Shown here piece by piece: positions 1-7,992 of a DNA stretch of 64,000 nt; position 1 is the first letter of the stretch, and every line of letters starts with the position of its first letter. The stretch comes from Dehalococcoidia bacterium (GTDB lineage: Bacteria > Chloroflexota > Dehalococcoidia > Lucifugimonadales > Australimonadaceae). The notes under the pieces were generated by a model. The model ran no database searches. It was given only the letters and a program-made list of their open reading frames with translations, and had not been told where the DNA came from. The translations under genes and the position numbers were made by a program. The stretch spans positions 1 through 64,000 of the forward strand of contig JAJEFD010000016.1 in NCBI GenBank assembly GCA_022820645.1. The letters run 5' to 3'.

Positions 1-2
1 AT

Positions 3-1361
3 GTCGCACCCCCGACCACACCTGAGGTGAGCATCACCGTCGGCTCAGGCATAACCGAGGGAGACAGCGCGACGTTCACCCTAACTGCCAATCCGGCGCC
101 AGCGTCCGCATTGTCGGTCAGCGTGAGCGTGTCCCAGGCGGGCGACTACGGCGTGTCCACCGGCGCGCAGACGGTGAGCATCCCCACCACCGGCAGTTAC
201 ACGCTGACCGTCGCTACCGTGAATGACGGCGTGGACGAGGCCGAGGGGTCGGTAACGGCCACGGTGAATACTGGACAGGGCTACACCGTGTCCAGCACCG
301 CAGGTTCAGCCACAGTAGCGGTGGCGGACGACGACGTGCCGGAGATCAGCATCAATGGCGGTTACGGTGTTACCGAAGGCGACAATGCTACCTTCACCGT
401 AACCGCCAACCCGGCGCCTCACGCTCCGCTGTCCGTCAGCGTGAGCGTGTCCCAGGCGGGCGACTACGGCGTATCCACCGGCTCTCAGACGGTGAGTATC
501 CCCACGTCCGGCAGCTACATCCTGACCGTGGCCACTGTCAACGACAGCGTGGACGAAGCCAACGGCTCGGTTACAGTGACCCTCAACTCAGGCGCTGGTT
601 ACGACGTGTCCAGCACGGCAGGTTCGGCTACGGTGGCCGTGAACGATAACGACGATCCTGCGCCGCCACCCACGCCTGAGATCAGCATCGCGGGCGGGAG
701 CGCCGTGACGGAGGGCGGGAACGCCACGTTCACCGTAACCGCGAGTCCGGCTCCGGCATCGGCGCTGACCGTCAGTGTCAGCGTCACACAAAGCGGCGAC
801 TACGGCGTGAACACGGGCACAAAGACGGTGACCATCCCGACCAGCGGCAGTGCCACCCTGACCTTCGCCACTACTAACGACGCGGTGGATGAAGCCAACG
901 GGTCGGTTACAGTGACCCTCAACTCAGGCGCTGGTTACGACGTGTCCAGCACGGCAGGCGCGGCGACGGTGGCCGTGAACGATAATGACAATCCGGCGCC
1001 GCCACCACCGCCAAGCTCCCCGCCAATCGCATCGATCAACGACGCCTCGGCGAACGAGGCCGACGGCGTGATGGAGTTCACGTTGGAGTTGAGCCACGCC
1101 ACCGACAAGAGCGTGTGGGTGTACGTCGGCACGGTCTCGATCAAGTACAACACGGCGGTGCACTACGGTGACTACAAGCCCAAATCGGGCTGGGTGATCT
1201 TTGCGCCGGGCGAGACGCAGAAGACGTTCGAGGTCGTAGTGGTCGATGACCGGGTGCAGGAGGATGACGAGGCGTTCGGCGTCCTCATCTACACGTCACT
1301 GTCGGCCACCACCTCCACGACCCACGACCACGCCAAGGGCACCATCGTCAGCGACGACTAG
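3..1361 (+). CDS. Calx-beta repeat surface protein (5' end missing)
   Basis: The frame is open to the left window edge and reads through in the same repeat pattern, so this is the C-terminal part of a longer protein; the GTG at 27 is not a real start. It holds three beta-rich repeats of about 106-112 residues, each beginning E(I/V)SI..G..VTEG and carrying SVSVSQAGDYGV, VDEANGSVTVTLNSG and SSTAGSATVAV. They are joined by DNDDPAPPPTP-type proline linkers, and a final Calx-beta-like unit ends in GTIVSDD. Acidic loops (DNDN, DDDV) fit calcium binding, as known for Calx-beta domains. No membrane anchor is visible at the C-terminus. Likely an exported adhesin or matrix protein; the specific role is unknown. 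A strong terminator follows. Confidence 0.8.
   Translation, partial: VAPPTTPEVSITVGSGITEGDSATFTLTANPAPASALSVSVSVSQAGDYGVSTGAQTVSIPTTGSYTLTVATVNDGVDEAEGSVTATVNTGQGYTVSSTAGSATVAVADDDVPEISINGGYGVTEGDNATFTVTANPAPHAPLSVSVSVSQAGDYGVSTGSQTVSIPTSGSYILTVATVNDSVDEANGSVTVTLNSGAGYDVSSTAGSATVAVNDNDDPAPPPTPEISIAGGSAVTEGGNATFTVTASPAPASALTVSVSVTQSGDYGVNTGTKTVTIPTSGSATLTFATTNDAVDEANGSVTVTLNSGAGYDVSSTAGAATVAVNDNDNPAPPPPPSSPPIASINDASANEADGVMEFTLELSHATDKSVWVYVGTVSIKYNTAVHYGDYKPKSGWVIFAPGETQKTFEVVVVDDRVQEDDEAFGVLIYTSLSATTSTTHDHAKGTIVSDD
567..958 (+). repeat. 56-bp exact direct repeat inside the Calx-beta gene
   Basis: Positions 567-622 and 903-958 are identical over 56 bases, offset 336 bp (112 codons). A second exact pair of 38 bp lies at 117-154 and 435-472 (offset 318 bp, 106 codons). 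Identity at synonymous positions indicates recent duplication or gene conversion between repeat units. Confidence 0.9.
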
Positions 1362-1399
1362 GGTCGGCCTGGTTGGCGCCAACCGAAAGGACCGGGCAT

Positions 1400-1441
1400 A
1401 AAGGTTGAGACGCAATTGATAGTTGCGTCTCAACCTTTTTT
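1400..1441 (+). terminator. Rho-independent terminator of the Calx-beta gene
   Basis: A perfect 16-bp stem (1400-1415 with 1423-1438) encloses the 7-nt loop TTGATAG and runs into a T6 tract (1436-1441), 38 bp after the stop codon. Confidence 0.9.
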
Positions 1442-1833
1442 GTTTGGCAGATAAGCAGGGCAATAGGAGGCGCTGGATTCAGACGAGGGAAAAGGCCATG
1501 CTGCGTCCCCAATCTGACGCGGTAGACCAGGAACACCTGCCGTTACGAGGTGTCGGACCAATCGGAAAATGCGCTGCGTCAAAGCAGCCGGACTGCTTTC
1601 TGGGAGAGCCGGGCAATGCCGCAAAACACGCAACTGCTTGCAGGCCGGGCTGACCCAGGCACCAAGCCTGCTCATAGCTACATGCAACTCCAGCGCTGCG
1701 CGAACGAAAAGCCCCGCATGAGCGCGAGGCCTAAGACACGGTTTCGCTACGTTGATTGACGGCGGCGCCAGGCAAGCGCCGCTTACACCGACAACCGGAA
1801 CCGCAACGAGAAAGTTCTTGATTTTGTCAAGTC
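1442..1833. other. non-coding stretch with several inverted repeats
   Basis: No convincing gene; short open frames here lack start signals and family features. It contains consecutive hairpins: ACACCT/AGGTGT near 1533-1553, AAAGCAG/CTGCTTT near 1580-1600, AGGC/GCCT near 1657-1669, and GCGGCGC/GCGCCGC at 1762-1768/1776-1782. An unrecognised structured RNA is possible. I could not match it to tmRNA, RNase P, SRP or 6S signatures. Confidence 0.4.
1707..1730 (-). terminator. possible terminator downstream of tRNA-Ala
   Basis: On the minus strand GCCTCGC (1730-1724) pairs with GCGGGGC (1717-1711), one G-U pair included, across a 6-nt loop. It is followed by only TTTT (1710-1707). It lies about 100 bp past the tRNA 3' end. 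The short T tract makes it weak. Confidence 0.4.
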
Positions 1834-1909
1834 TGGTGGAGCCGAGGGGACTCGAACCCCTGACCCCCTGCTTGCAAAGCAGGTGCTCTCCCAGCTGAGC
1901 TACGGCCCC
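1834..1909 (-). tRNA. tRNA-Ala (anticodon UGC)
   Basis: Full cloverleaf on the minus strand: acceptor GGGGCCG/CGGCTCC with one G-U pair, D arm TAGCTCAG..GGGAGAGC, anticodon loop TTTGCAA in a CCTGC/GCAGG stem (anticodon TGC), T arm GGTTCGAGTCC. Discriminator A and encoded CCA (1836-1834). Confidence 0.97.
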
Positions 1910-1922
1910 ACGCGTACGGCTC

Positions 1923-1931
1923 AGGATACCA
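1923..1931 (-). promoter_or_regulatory. extended -10 promoter for tRNA-Ala
   Basis: The minus strand reads TGGTATCCT, an extended -10 (TGn + TATCCT), 13 nt before the mature tRNA 5' end. No -35 consensus is evident. The same TGnTAnnnT form recurs upstream of other genes here. Confidence 0.55.
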
Positions 1932-1938
1932 TCAGCGC

Positions 1939-3795
1939 CTACGGCGAACTGAGCCCCGGCATCGACAGTCCTTCCATCGTCTCCTGCACGACTCCGAAAC
2001 GCTCGAACGGGGGCATGAAGTAAGCACCCGCGATACGGCCGGAGAGCGCTGTGAGCAGTTCGCGGCTGAGCGCGATGCCCTCCTTGCCCCCGGCGTCGCC
2101 CCGGTACTCCGCGAGGTCGATACGCTGCATCACGTCTTCCGGTACCACGATACCGGGCACCTCGTTCTGCAGGAAGCGCGCATGACGGGCGTTACGGAGG
2201 GGCAGCACACCCATTATGACCGGCAGCGGGAAGCCCCCCAGCAGCGACCAGACACGCTCCACGTGCTCCGCCGCGTAGACCGGTTGCGTGAGCAGAAAAT
2301 GCGCTCCGGCCTTGACCTTGCGCTCCAGCACGCGGAGCTCCGTGTCCAGGTCCGGCGCATTGAAGTTCAGCGCCGCGCCGATGAAGAACGACGTCGGCTG
2401 GCCGATCTCCCTTCCGTTCGCGTCCACGCCCTCATTGAACCCCGCCATCAGCCGGATCAGGCCGGACGCCGTCACGTCGCTCACTGCGGTCGCATAGGGA
2501 TAGTCGCCGGTAAGCGGGACGTCGCCCATCACCGTGAAGACGTTGCGCAGGCCCATCGCGTGCGCGCCCAGCAGGTCCGAGTGCAGCGCCAGCAGATTGC
2601 GGTGGCGGATGGCCATGTGCATCACCGCCTCGACGCCCAACCGCGACTGCACGAGGCTGCCGGTGGCGAGCGCGCTCATCCTCCCTTGCGCACGCGGGCT
2701 GTCCGCGACGTTCACCGCGCTGACGCTCCCGACCACGCCGCGCAGCTTGTCCAGCGTTCCGCTCACGTCGAACCCACGCGGAGGCGAGAGTTCCACCGTA
2801 ACGACGAACTCCCCGCGCTCGATGCGCTCCGCAAGTCCCGTGGGGCGGATGGCCGGAGCCTCGACGCGCTGCGGGCGTGCCGCAGCCGGAGCGGGCGCAC
2901 GCCGCGCCGAGGACTGCAGCACGCCGCGCACCGCATCCCGTACGGCGGCGATGTGCTCCGGCGTAGTTCCGCAGCATCCACCAACCGCCGCTGCTCCCGC
3001 GCGCGCGATCTCGCGCGCCGTCTCGGCGAAGTACTCCGGCGACGCGGCGTACTCCAGTCGGCCGCCCACGTACGCGGGAAGTCCCGCGTTCGGCTGAACG
3101 ATGAGCGGCACGTCCGCCGACCCTGCCATGCGTTCGACGACGCTCAGCAGCAGGTCAGGGCCTATGCTGCAGTTCGCGCCGAACGCAAGCAACCCCGCAT
3201 CGTTCAGAGCGGCGACCACATCCTCCGGCGCATCCCCGCTCGACGTCAGGCCGTCGCCTGTGAAGGTCATCTGCGCGATGACCGGCAATTCGGAAACGGA
3301 GCGCACCGCATCGATGGCCAGTCTGAGTTGCGCCAGTGAAGTGAACGTCTCCAGGAGGATGAGGTCCGCCCCGGCGTCGGAGAGCGCCGACGCCTGCTCT
3401 GCGAACACGTTGCGCGCAGATGCCGGAGAGAACAGGCCGGCGCCGGTGCTGTCCGGCGGCAGCGGCCCCATTGAGCCCGCCACCCACACGTTCTGGCCAT
3501 GCAGCCGCGCCGCTTCTTTCGCCAGTGCGACTCCGGCACGGTTCAGTTCTTCGACGCGGGAGGCCATCCCGTGCATGCCGAGTTTGGCCGCATTCGCGCC
3601 GAATGTGTTCGTCTCTATGAATTCCGCGCCCGCACGAAGATAGGAGAGGTGCACTCCCTTCACGACGTCCGGCTGTTCGACGTTCGCGGGTTCCAGCAAC
3701 GCGGAGGTGAGGCCGTGTGCGTACAGTTGCGTGCCGGTGGCGCCGTCGCAGAGCAGCAGGCCACGGGATAAGCGTTCGGAGAGAGAGAAGTCCAT
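1939..3795 (-). CDS. bifunctional homocysteine S-methyltransferase / 5,10-methylenetetrahydrofolate reductase
   Basis: A 618-residue fusion. Residues 1 to about 300 form a homocysteine methyltransferase TIM barrel: DGATGTQL near the start, then GANCSIGP and GGCCGTTPEH supplying the three zinc-binding cysteines. Residues from about 325 to the end form an FAD-dependent MTHFR domain beginning FVVTVELSPPRGFD, with FTVMGDVPLTGDYP and LTQPVY. This is the architecture of Bacillus YitJ-type proteins. The first half would transfer a methyl group to homocysteine, and the second would make 5-methyl-THF from methylene-THF; both act in the cytoplasm. The start ATG gives a natural N-terminus. It is divergent from the lactate permease across about 80 bp, too short for a typical SAM riboswitch, and none is seen. 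Confidence 0.93.
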   Translation of the reverse strand: MDFSLSERLSRGLLLCDGATGTQLYAHGLTSALLEPANVEQPDVVKGVHLSYLRAGAEFIETNTFGANAAKLGMHGMASRVEELNRAGVALAKEAARLHGQNVWVAGSMGPLPPDSTGAGLFSPASARNVFAEQASALSDAGADLILLETFTSLAQLRLAIDAVRSVSELPVIAQMTFTGDGLTSSGDAPEDVVAALNDAGLLAFGANCSIGPDLLLSVVERMAGSADVPLIVQPNAGLPAYVGGRLEYAASPEYFAETAREIARAGAAAVGGCCGTTPEHIAAVRDAVRGVLQSSARRAPAPAAARPQRVEAPAIRPTGLAERIERGEFVVTVELSPPRGFDVSGTLDKLRGVVGSVSAVNVADSPRAQGRMSALATGSLVQSRLGVEAVMHMAIRHRNLLALHSDLLGAHAMGLRNVFTVMGDVPLTGDYPYATAVSDVTASGLIRLMAGFNEGVDANGREIGQPTSFFIGAALNFNAPDLDTELRVLERKVKAGAHFLLTQPVYAAEHVERVWSLLGGFPLPVIMGVLPLRNARHARFLQNEVPGIVVPEDVMQRIDLAEYRGDAGGKEGIALSRELLTALSGRIAGAYFMPPFERFGVVQETMEGLSMPGLSSP

Positions 3796-3862
3796 GAGCC
3801 GGAACCTCTGAAGATTGTACCAGCGCCGCTCTGCCGCCGTTGTGCGGAACAGGCCGGACGGC

Positions 3863-3868
3863 TATCCT
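3863..3868 (+). promoter_or_regulatory. -10 box for lactate permease, near-leaderless
   Basis: TATCCT lies 10 nt before ATG 3879, so the transcript would begin only a few bases before the start codon. No Shine-Dalgarno is present. Confidence 0.45.
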
Positions 3869-3878
3869 GCGCCTCTCT

Positions 3879-5489
3879 ATGACAGGCCCGGAACTCACGC
3901 TTCTCAACTGGCTGCTGGCCGCCTCGCCGGTCGTCCTCCTAGTAGTCGCCATCATCTGGCTGAACTGGAGCGCGCCCCGCGCCGGAGCTGCCGCGTGGTT
4001 GCTTGCGCTCGCTCTGGCGCTCCTCGTCTTCGGCGCGGCACGGGACCATGTCGCCATCGCGAGCGCGAAGGGACTGAGCCTCGCGGTCTTCGTTCTCACC
4101 ATCGTCTGGACGTCCGTCTACCTGTTCAACATGGTGGACAGGCTGAAGGGCATCGACGCCATCGGGCGGACGATGGCCGCGCTGGCCAGCGACCGCCTCG
4201 TGCAGGCGTTGCTCATCGGCTGGGGTTTCTCCAGCTTCATCCAAGGCATCACCGGGTTCGGAGTGCCTGTGGCCGTCTCGGCCCCGCTGCTCATCATGCT
4301 CGGCTTCCCGCCCGCCCGCGCCGCCGCGATGGCGCTCGTCGGACACGGCTGGGCCGTGACGTTCGGCTCCATGGGCTCGTCCTACTACACGATCCAGTTG
4401 GTCACCGGTATCGAGGGCGAGGTCATCGCACCCCACATGGCATTGCTGTTCGCGCCCATCATCGTCGCGAGCGGCATGCTCGTCGCACACATACAGGGCG
4501 GGCTGAGCGCGGTGCGGCGGAGCCTGCCGGTAGTAGTCATCACCGGCGCGCTCATGGCCACGGCGATGTACGCACTCGCGTGGGGCGGCGCCCCGCAGAT
4601 CGCGTCCACCGTTCCGGGGATCCTCGGAATGGTGGTGCTTGGCCTACTCTCCCGCACTCCGCTCCTGCGCAGCGCTCCACAGACGGAAGCGGCGCCGGAA
4701 GCACTACCCGCTGGGGCAGCGGACGAACCCGACTCCCCACCCATGCCGTTCATCCTCGCCTTCATGCCCTATCTGCTGCTCATCACGTTGAGCGTCATAT
4801 CGCAGATCGGCCCGGTGAAGGAGGCGGTACGCGGCATACAGTGGTCGCTCGACTATCCCGCGTTCACGTCCGCCCAGGGATTCGCCGTCGCGGCTGCGAA
4901 CGACTATGCGCCGATACGCGTGCTCAACCATCCCGCCCCGCTCATCTTCTACAGCATCGTGATCAGCACGGTCGTCTACGTTTTAGCGAAGCGTTGGCGG
5001 AAGGGCGTCGCCTGGGAGGCGATGAAACTGACTTACGGGCAGAGCCTCAGCTCCTCCATCGGCGTGACGACGATGGTGATGATGGCGGTCGTTATGGCGG
5101 ACACCGGCATGACCGTGCTGCTCGCGCAAGGTATCGCGAACGCATCCGGCCCGCTCTTCCCGTTCGTCTCGCCGTTCATCGGCCTGCTCGGCTCGTTCAT
5201 GAGCGGCAGCAACACGAACTCGAACGTCATGTTCGGCCTGCTCCAATTGGAGACGGCGCGGGAGCTGGGCATCGGGACGGTCACCATCTCCAGCATCCAG
5301 TCGATCGGTGCATCCGTCGGCAGCCCGATGGCGCCTGCCAAGGTGCTCGTCGGCGCGGCGGTCGTCGGTCTCGCGGGGAAGGAGCGGGACATCTTCCGCA
5401 TCGTCATCCCTTACATCCTCGGACTCGTCGTCCTCGCAGGCATCGAGGCCATCATCATCATCGAACTGCTGCCCGCGCTATCGAGGTAA
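3879..5489 (+). CDS. lctP: L-lactate permease family transporter
   Basis: About 536 residues, close to the roughly 550 of the LctP family, almost entirely hydrophobic with about a dozen membrane segments. Family features include GWGFSSFIQGITGFGVPVAV near residue 110, SMGSSYYTIQL, FMSGSNTNSNVMFG and IQSIGASVGSPMAPAKVLVG. The family carries out proton-coupled uptake of lactate or glycolate through the cytoplasmic membrane. ATG 3879 (MTGPELTLLNW) is preferred over ATG 3840 because the -10 box lies between them and the family starts directly with the first helix. A 56-residue membrane protein follows 3 bp later, probably co-transcribed. Confidence 0.92.
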   Translation: MTGPELTLLNWLLAASPVVLLVVAIIWLNWSAPRAGAAAWLLALALALLVFGAARDHVAIASAKGLSLAVFVLTIVWTSVYLFNMVDRLKGIDAIGRTMAALASDRLVQALLIGWGFSSFIQGITGFGVPVAVSAPLLIMLGFPPARAAAMALVGHGWAVTFGSMGSSYYTIQLVTGIEGEVIAPHMALLFAPIIVASGMLVAHIQGGLSAVRRSLPVVVITGALMATAMYALAWGGAPQIASTVPGILGMVVLGLLSRTPLLRSAPQTEAAPEALPAGAADEPDSPPMPFILAFMPYLLLITLSVISQIGPVKEAVRGIQWSLDYPAFTSAQGFAVAAANDYAPIRVLNHPAPLIFYSIVISTVVYVLAKRWRKGVAWEAMKLTYGQSLSSSIGVTTMVMMAVVMADTGMTVLLAQGIANASGPLFPFVSPFIGLLGSFMSGSNTNSNVMFGLLQLETARELGIGTVTISSIQSIGASVGSPMAPAKVLVGAAVVGLAGKERDIFRIVIPYILGLVVLAGIEAIIIIELLPALSR

Positions 5490-5492
5490 GCC

Positions 5493-5663
5493 ATGCTCTC
5501 AGCCGCAACGAAACGCAAACTCCGGCATGTCGTCCTCGCAGGGACGATCGTCAGTTTCCCGCTGCTCTACCTCGGCCCCGTAACACTGGAAGAAGCCGCG
5601 GTAACGCTGGCAGGGCTCGCCTTGGGCATCGTGACTGCGGTGCTCGCCTGGTTCGCCTTCTAG
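5493..5663 (+). CDS. small two-helix membrane protein
   Basis: A 56-residue frame beginning MLSAATKRKLRHVVLAGTI and ending LAWFAF. It has a basic N-terminus, then two hydrophobic segments (about 13-28 and 37-55) separated by GPVTLEE. It starts 3 bp after the lactate permease stop and ends 13 bp before the methyltransferase, so it probably lies in one transcript with them. No family is recognised; it could be an accessory of the permease. Support is the tight spacing, same strand and clear membrane pattern. Confidence 0.6.
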   Translation: MLSAATKRKLRHVVLAGTIVSFPLLYLGPVTLEEAAVTLAGLALGIVTAVLAWFAF

Positions 5664-5676
5664 GAGAGAACGCCCG

Positions 5677-6456
5677 ATGACGAATGCACAGCCCGACAGA
5701 AGCTCACAGAGCCAGTTCGGACGGCTCGCCGGAGCCTACGGCGCGAGCAAGACCCACGCACAGGCAGGCGCGCTTGCATCTGCTGCATCCATGCTGGGCG
5801 ACCGCCGCTATGGGACCGCTATGGACATCGGCGCGGGACCCGGCTTCACTGCATTCGCCGTCGCCGGCCGCTGCGACCGCGTCATCGCGACCGACGTCAC
5901 GCCGGAGATGCTGGAGCAGGCGCGCTCGCTGCGCGGTGAACGCGGAGCGCCGCAGACCGAACTGATGCTGACCGCAGCCGAGTCCCTGCCCTGCCGGGAC
6001 GGCAGCATCGACCTCATCACCTGCCGCACCGCCGCGCACCACTTCCTGAACGTCGATTCCTGGCTGGCCGAGGTGAACCGCGCGCTGGCCCCGGGCGGTG
6101 AACTCATCCTCATCGACACCGTCTCGCCGGACGACACGGAAGCGACCGCCTGGATGCACGACATCGAGATATGGCGGGACCCTTCGCACGTACGGAATCT
6201 CAGCGAGGCGGAGTGGTTGGACGCCATCGAACGCGCAGGGATGAGCGTCACCGAGACTGCCCTGTCACGCGTTGACCTCGAGTACCCCGACTGGACGGAG
6301 CGCGCCGGGATGCCGGAAGAGGAGGCCGCCCGGCTCGGACAGGCGCTGAAGGATGCGCCTGCGACGGCGGCGCAAGCGTTCGGCATCACGCCCAAAGCCG
6401 ACGGGCTGATCGAGTTCTATTGGCCGATACTGAGCGTGAAAGCGGTCAAGCCGTAA
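5677..6456 (+). CDS. class I SAM-dependent methyltransferase
   Basis: 259 residues with a Methyltransf_11 fold. Motif I is AMDIGAGPGFTAFAVAG (about residues 48-64), motif II acidic IATDVTPEML, motif III LPCRDGSIDLITCRTAAHHF, then the carrier-strand region ALAPGGELILIDTVSP. The pattern resembles UbiE/arsenite-type small-molecule methyltransferases; the substrate cannot be told. A GGAGAG Shine-Dalgarno lies about 8 nt before the ATG. It is convergent with the aminotransferase, with 4 bp between stops. Confidence 0.85.
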   Translation: MTNAQPDRSSQSQFGRLAGAYGASKTHAQAGALASAASMLGDRRYGTAMDIGAGPGFTAFAVAGRCDRVIATDVTPEMLEQARSLRGERGAPQTELMLTAAESLPCRDGSIDLITCRTAAHHFLNVDSWLAEVNRALAPGGELILIDTVSPDDTEATAWMHDIEIWRDPSHVRNLSEAEWLDAIERAGMSVTETALSRVDLEYPDWTERAGMPEEEAARLGQALKDAPATAAQAFGITPKADGLIEFYWPILSVKAVKP

Positions 6457-6460
6457 GGCG

Positions 6461-7645
6461 CTAGTCCACCCCGCGCAGCACGCGCTGCGCCGCTGCGACT
6501 CCCGCGCCGGCCTGAGTCTCGTAACCCTGGTCGCCGATCGCCTCTTCCAGCGCGCCGAGCACCGTCAGCACGTTGGGGCCGGTGCTGTTGTGTCCCATCA
6601 ACCCGATGCGCCATGCCTTGCCGGCGAGCGCCCCCAGGCCACCGCTCAACTCGATGTTGTGCCGGTCCAGCAGGTAGCGGCGCGCTTGCGCCTCGTCTAT
6701 CTCCTCCGGGGCGCGGACGGCAGTGAGGCTCGGCAGTTGCACTTCCGGGTCTGCCACGACGTTCAGCCCCATCGCGTGCAGCCCGGCACGGAGCGACTCT
6801 CCGTTCCTGGAGTGACGTTCCCATCGTGCCTCCACACCCTCCTCCGCGATCAACCGGAGCGCCTCGCGCAGCGCGTAGATCATGGAGATGGGCGCGGTGT
6901 GATGGTACGCGCGGCGGTCCCAGTAACTGCTCAACTCAGTAAGGTCCAGATAGAAACTCCGGACCTTTGACGTGCGGCTCTGCAGCGTCTCCACTGCTCG
7001 CGGGCTCAGTGTCAGCGGCGCGAGTCCCGGGGGTGCGCCGATGCACTTCTGCGTGCAGCTGTAGCAGACGTCCACACCCCACTCGTCCACGTGCAGTTCC
7101 ACGCCGCCGAGCGAGGTAACCGCGTCCACTACCAGCAGCGCGCCCGCCTCGTGCGCAACGTCCGCTATCTCTTTAATTGAGGTGGCCGCACCGGTGGACG
7201 TCTCCGCGTGGACCACGCCGACTGCCTTCACCTTCCCTGCCGCCACGATCACCTCACGCAGGCGCTCCGCGTCTACAGCCTTCCCCATCTCATGCTCAAC
7301 CTTGATGACGGTCGCCCCACTGCGCTCCGCGATCTCACCCAACCGCTGGCCGAAGTAGCCGTTGATCCCCACCACGAACGTGTCGCCCGGTTCGATGATG
7401 TTGACCATCGCGGCTTCCATGCCGGCGGTGCCGGTGCCGGATATAGGCAGCGTCACCGGGTTCTCCGTCCGGAAGACGTAGCGCAGCAGCGAGCGCACGT
7501 CGTCCATCACGGCGAGGAAGTTCGGGTCCAGGTGTCCAACGAGCGAGGAGGCCATCGCCTGCAGCACCCGGGGGTGCACGTTGGATGGACCTGCTCCCAT
7601 GAGCAGCCGGTATGGAGGCATGAAGCCGGCGGTGTCTTGCGTCAT
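6461..7645 (-). CDS. alanine-glyoxylate / serine-pyruvate aminotransferase (class V, PLP)
   Basis: 394 residues, the usual size for AGXT-type class V aminotransferases. The N-terminus has MGAGPSNVHPRVLQAM. The PLP region shows ISGTGTAGMEAAM, VHAETSTGAA and LLVVDAVTSLGG (Asp binding the pyridine N). The Schiff-base lysine sits in SCTQKCIGAPPGLAPL. A C-terminal GLMGHNSTGPNVL matches the substrate-binding Arg/His region of the family. Expected reaction is transfer of an amino group from serine or alanine to glyoxylate or pyruvate, linking C1/glycolate metabolism. It stands alone; a 347-bp non-coding gap separates it from divergent rsmH. Confidence 0.9.
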   Translation of the reverse strand: MTQDTAGFMPPYRLLMGAGPSNVHPRVLQAMASSLVGHLDPNFLAVMDDVRSLLRYVFRTENPVTLPISGTGTAGMEAAMVNIIEPGDTFVVGINGYFGQRLGEIAERSGATVIKVEHEMGKAVDAERLREVIVAAGKVKAVGVVHAETSTGAATSIKEIADVAHEAGALLVVDAVTSLGGVELHVDEWGVDVCYSCTQKCIGAPPGLAPLTLSPRAVETLQSRTSKVRSFYLDLTELSSYWDRRAYHHTAPISMIYALREALRLIAEEGVEARWERHSRNGESLRAGLHAMGLNVVADPEVQLPSLTAVRAPEEIDEAQARRYLLDRHNIELSGGLGALAGKAWRIGLMGHNSTGPNVLTVLGALEEAIGDQGYETQAGAGVAAAQRVLRGVD

Positions 7646-7992
7646 ACGGCATTCTCGACAGTGTGGGATATGCCCGGCGCGAGGCGGATGCCCGGGCGCA
7701 GGGCGGGAGCATTATAGCAACACCTCTCTTGCCGGAGAAGAATCTGGCGGCGTTTCTAGCCGAAGTTTGAGAAAAACCTACAACATATTGTGGGCGCGCT
7801 CATCGTCTACGCGCCCTGTTGCGATGGCGGCCCCGGATTTGCATGATTCTGCCTTGTCGAGGCAGCCCTCGGAACCTCATAAACCCGATTGAATGCTAGG
7901 CAAACGCATTGATTCTGTTTTAGACAACGTCTAACGTTTTTCCTTGCAACGCTCCTGATCGGAGCGCGCAGCGCGGAGGCAGAGACAGTCTT
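7646..7992. other. intergenic region upstream of rsmH with inverted repeats
   Basis: No gene is seen. Elements: a CTACAACATATTGTGG palindrome-like site (7778-7793); a GGGCGCG/CGCGCCC stem (7792-7798 with 7810-7816); and the perfect operator-like repeat TTAGAC-AAC-GTCTAA (7921-7935) just downstream of a TTGATT (7910-7915) that could be a -35. No mraZ gene is present, although MraZ sites commonly precede rsmH. Confidence 0.5.

Noticed and set aside
1442-1833. tmRNA, RNase P or SRP RNA gene in the region before tRNA-Ala
   Set aside because: No tmRNA tag/tRNA-like pair, no RNase P conserved blocks and no SRP GGAAG core could be found on either strand.
7778-7793. NrdR-box-like palindrome CTACAACATATTGTGG upstream of rsmH
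   Set aside because: It matches a remembered NrdR consensus at about 12 of 16 positions, but NrdR boxes come in pairs near ribonucleotide reductase genes; only one site and no nrd gene is here.
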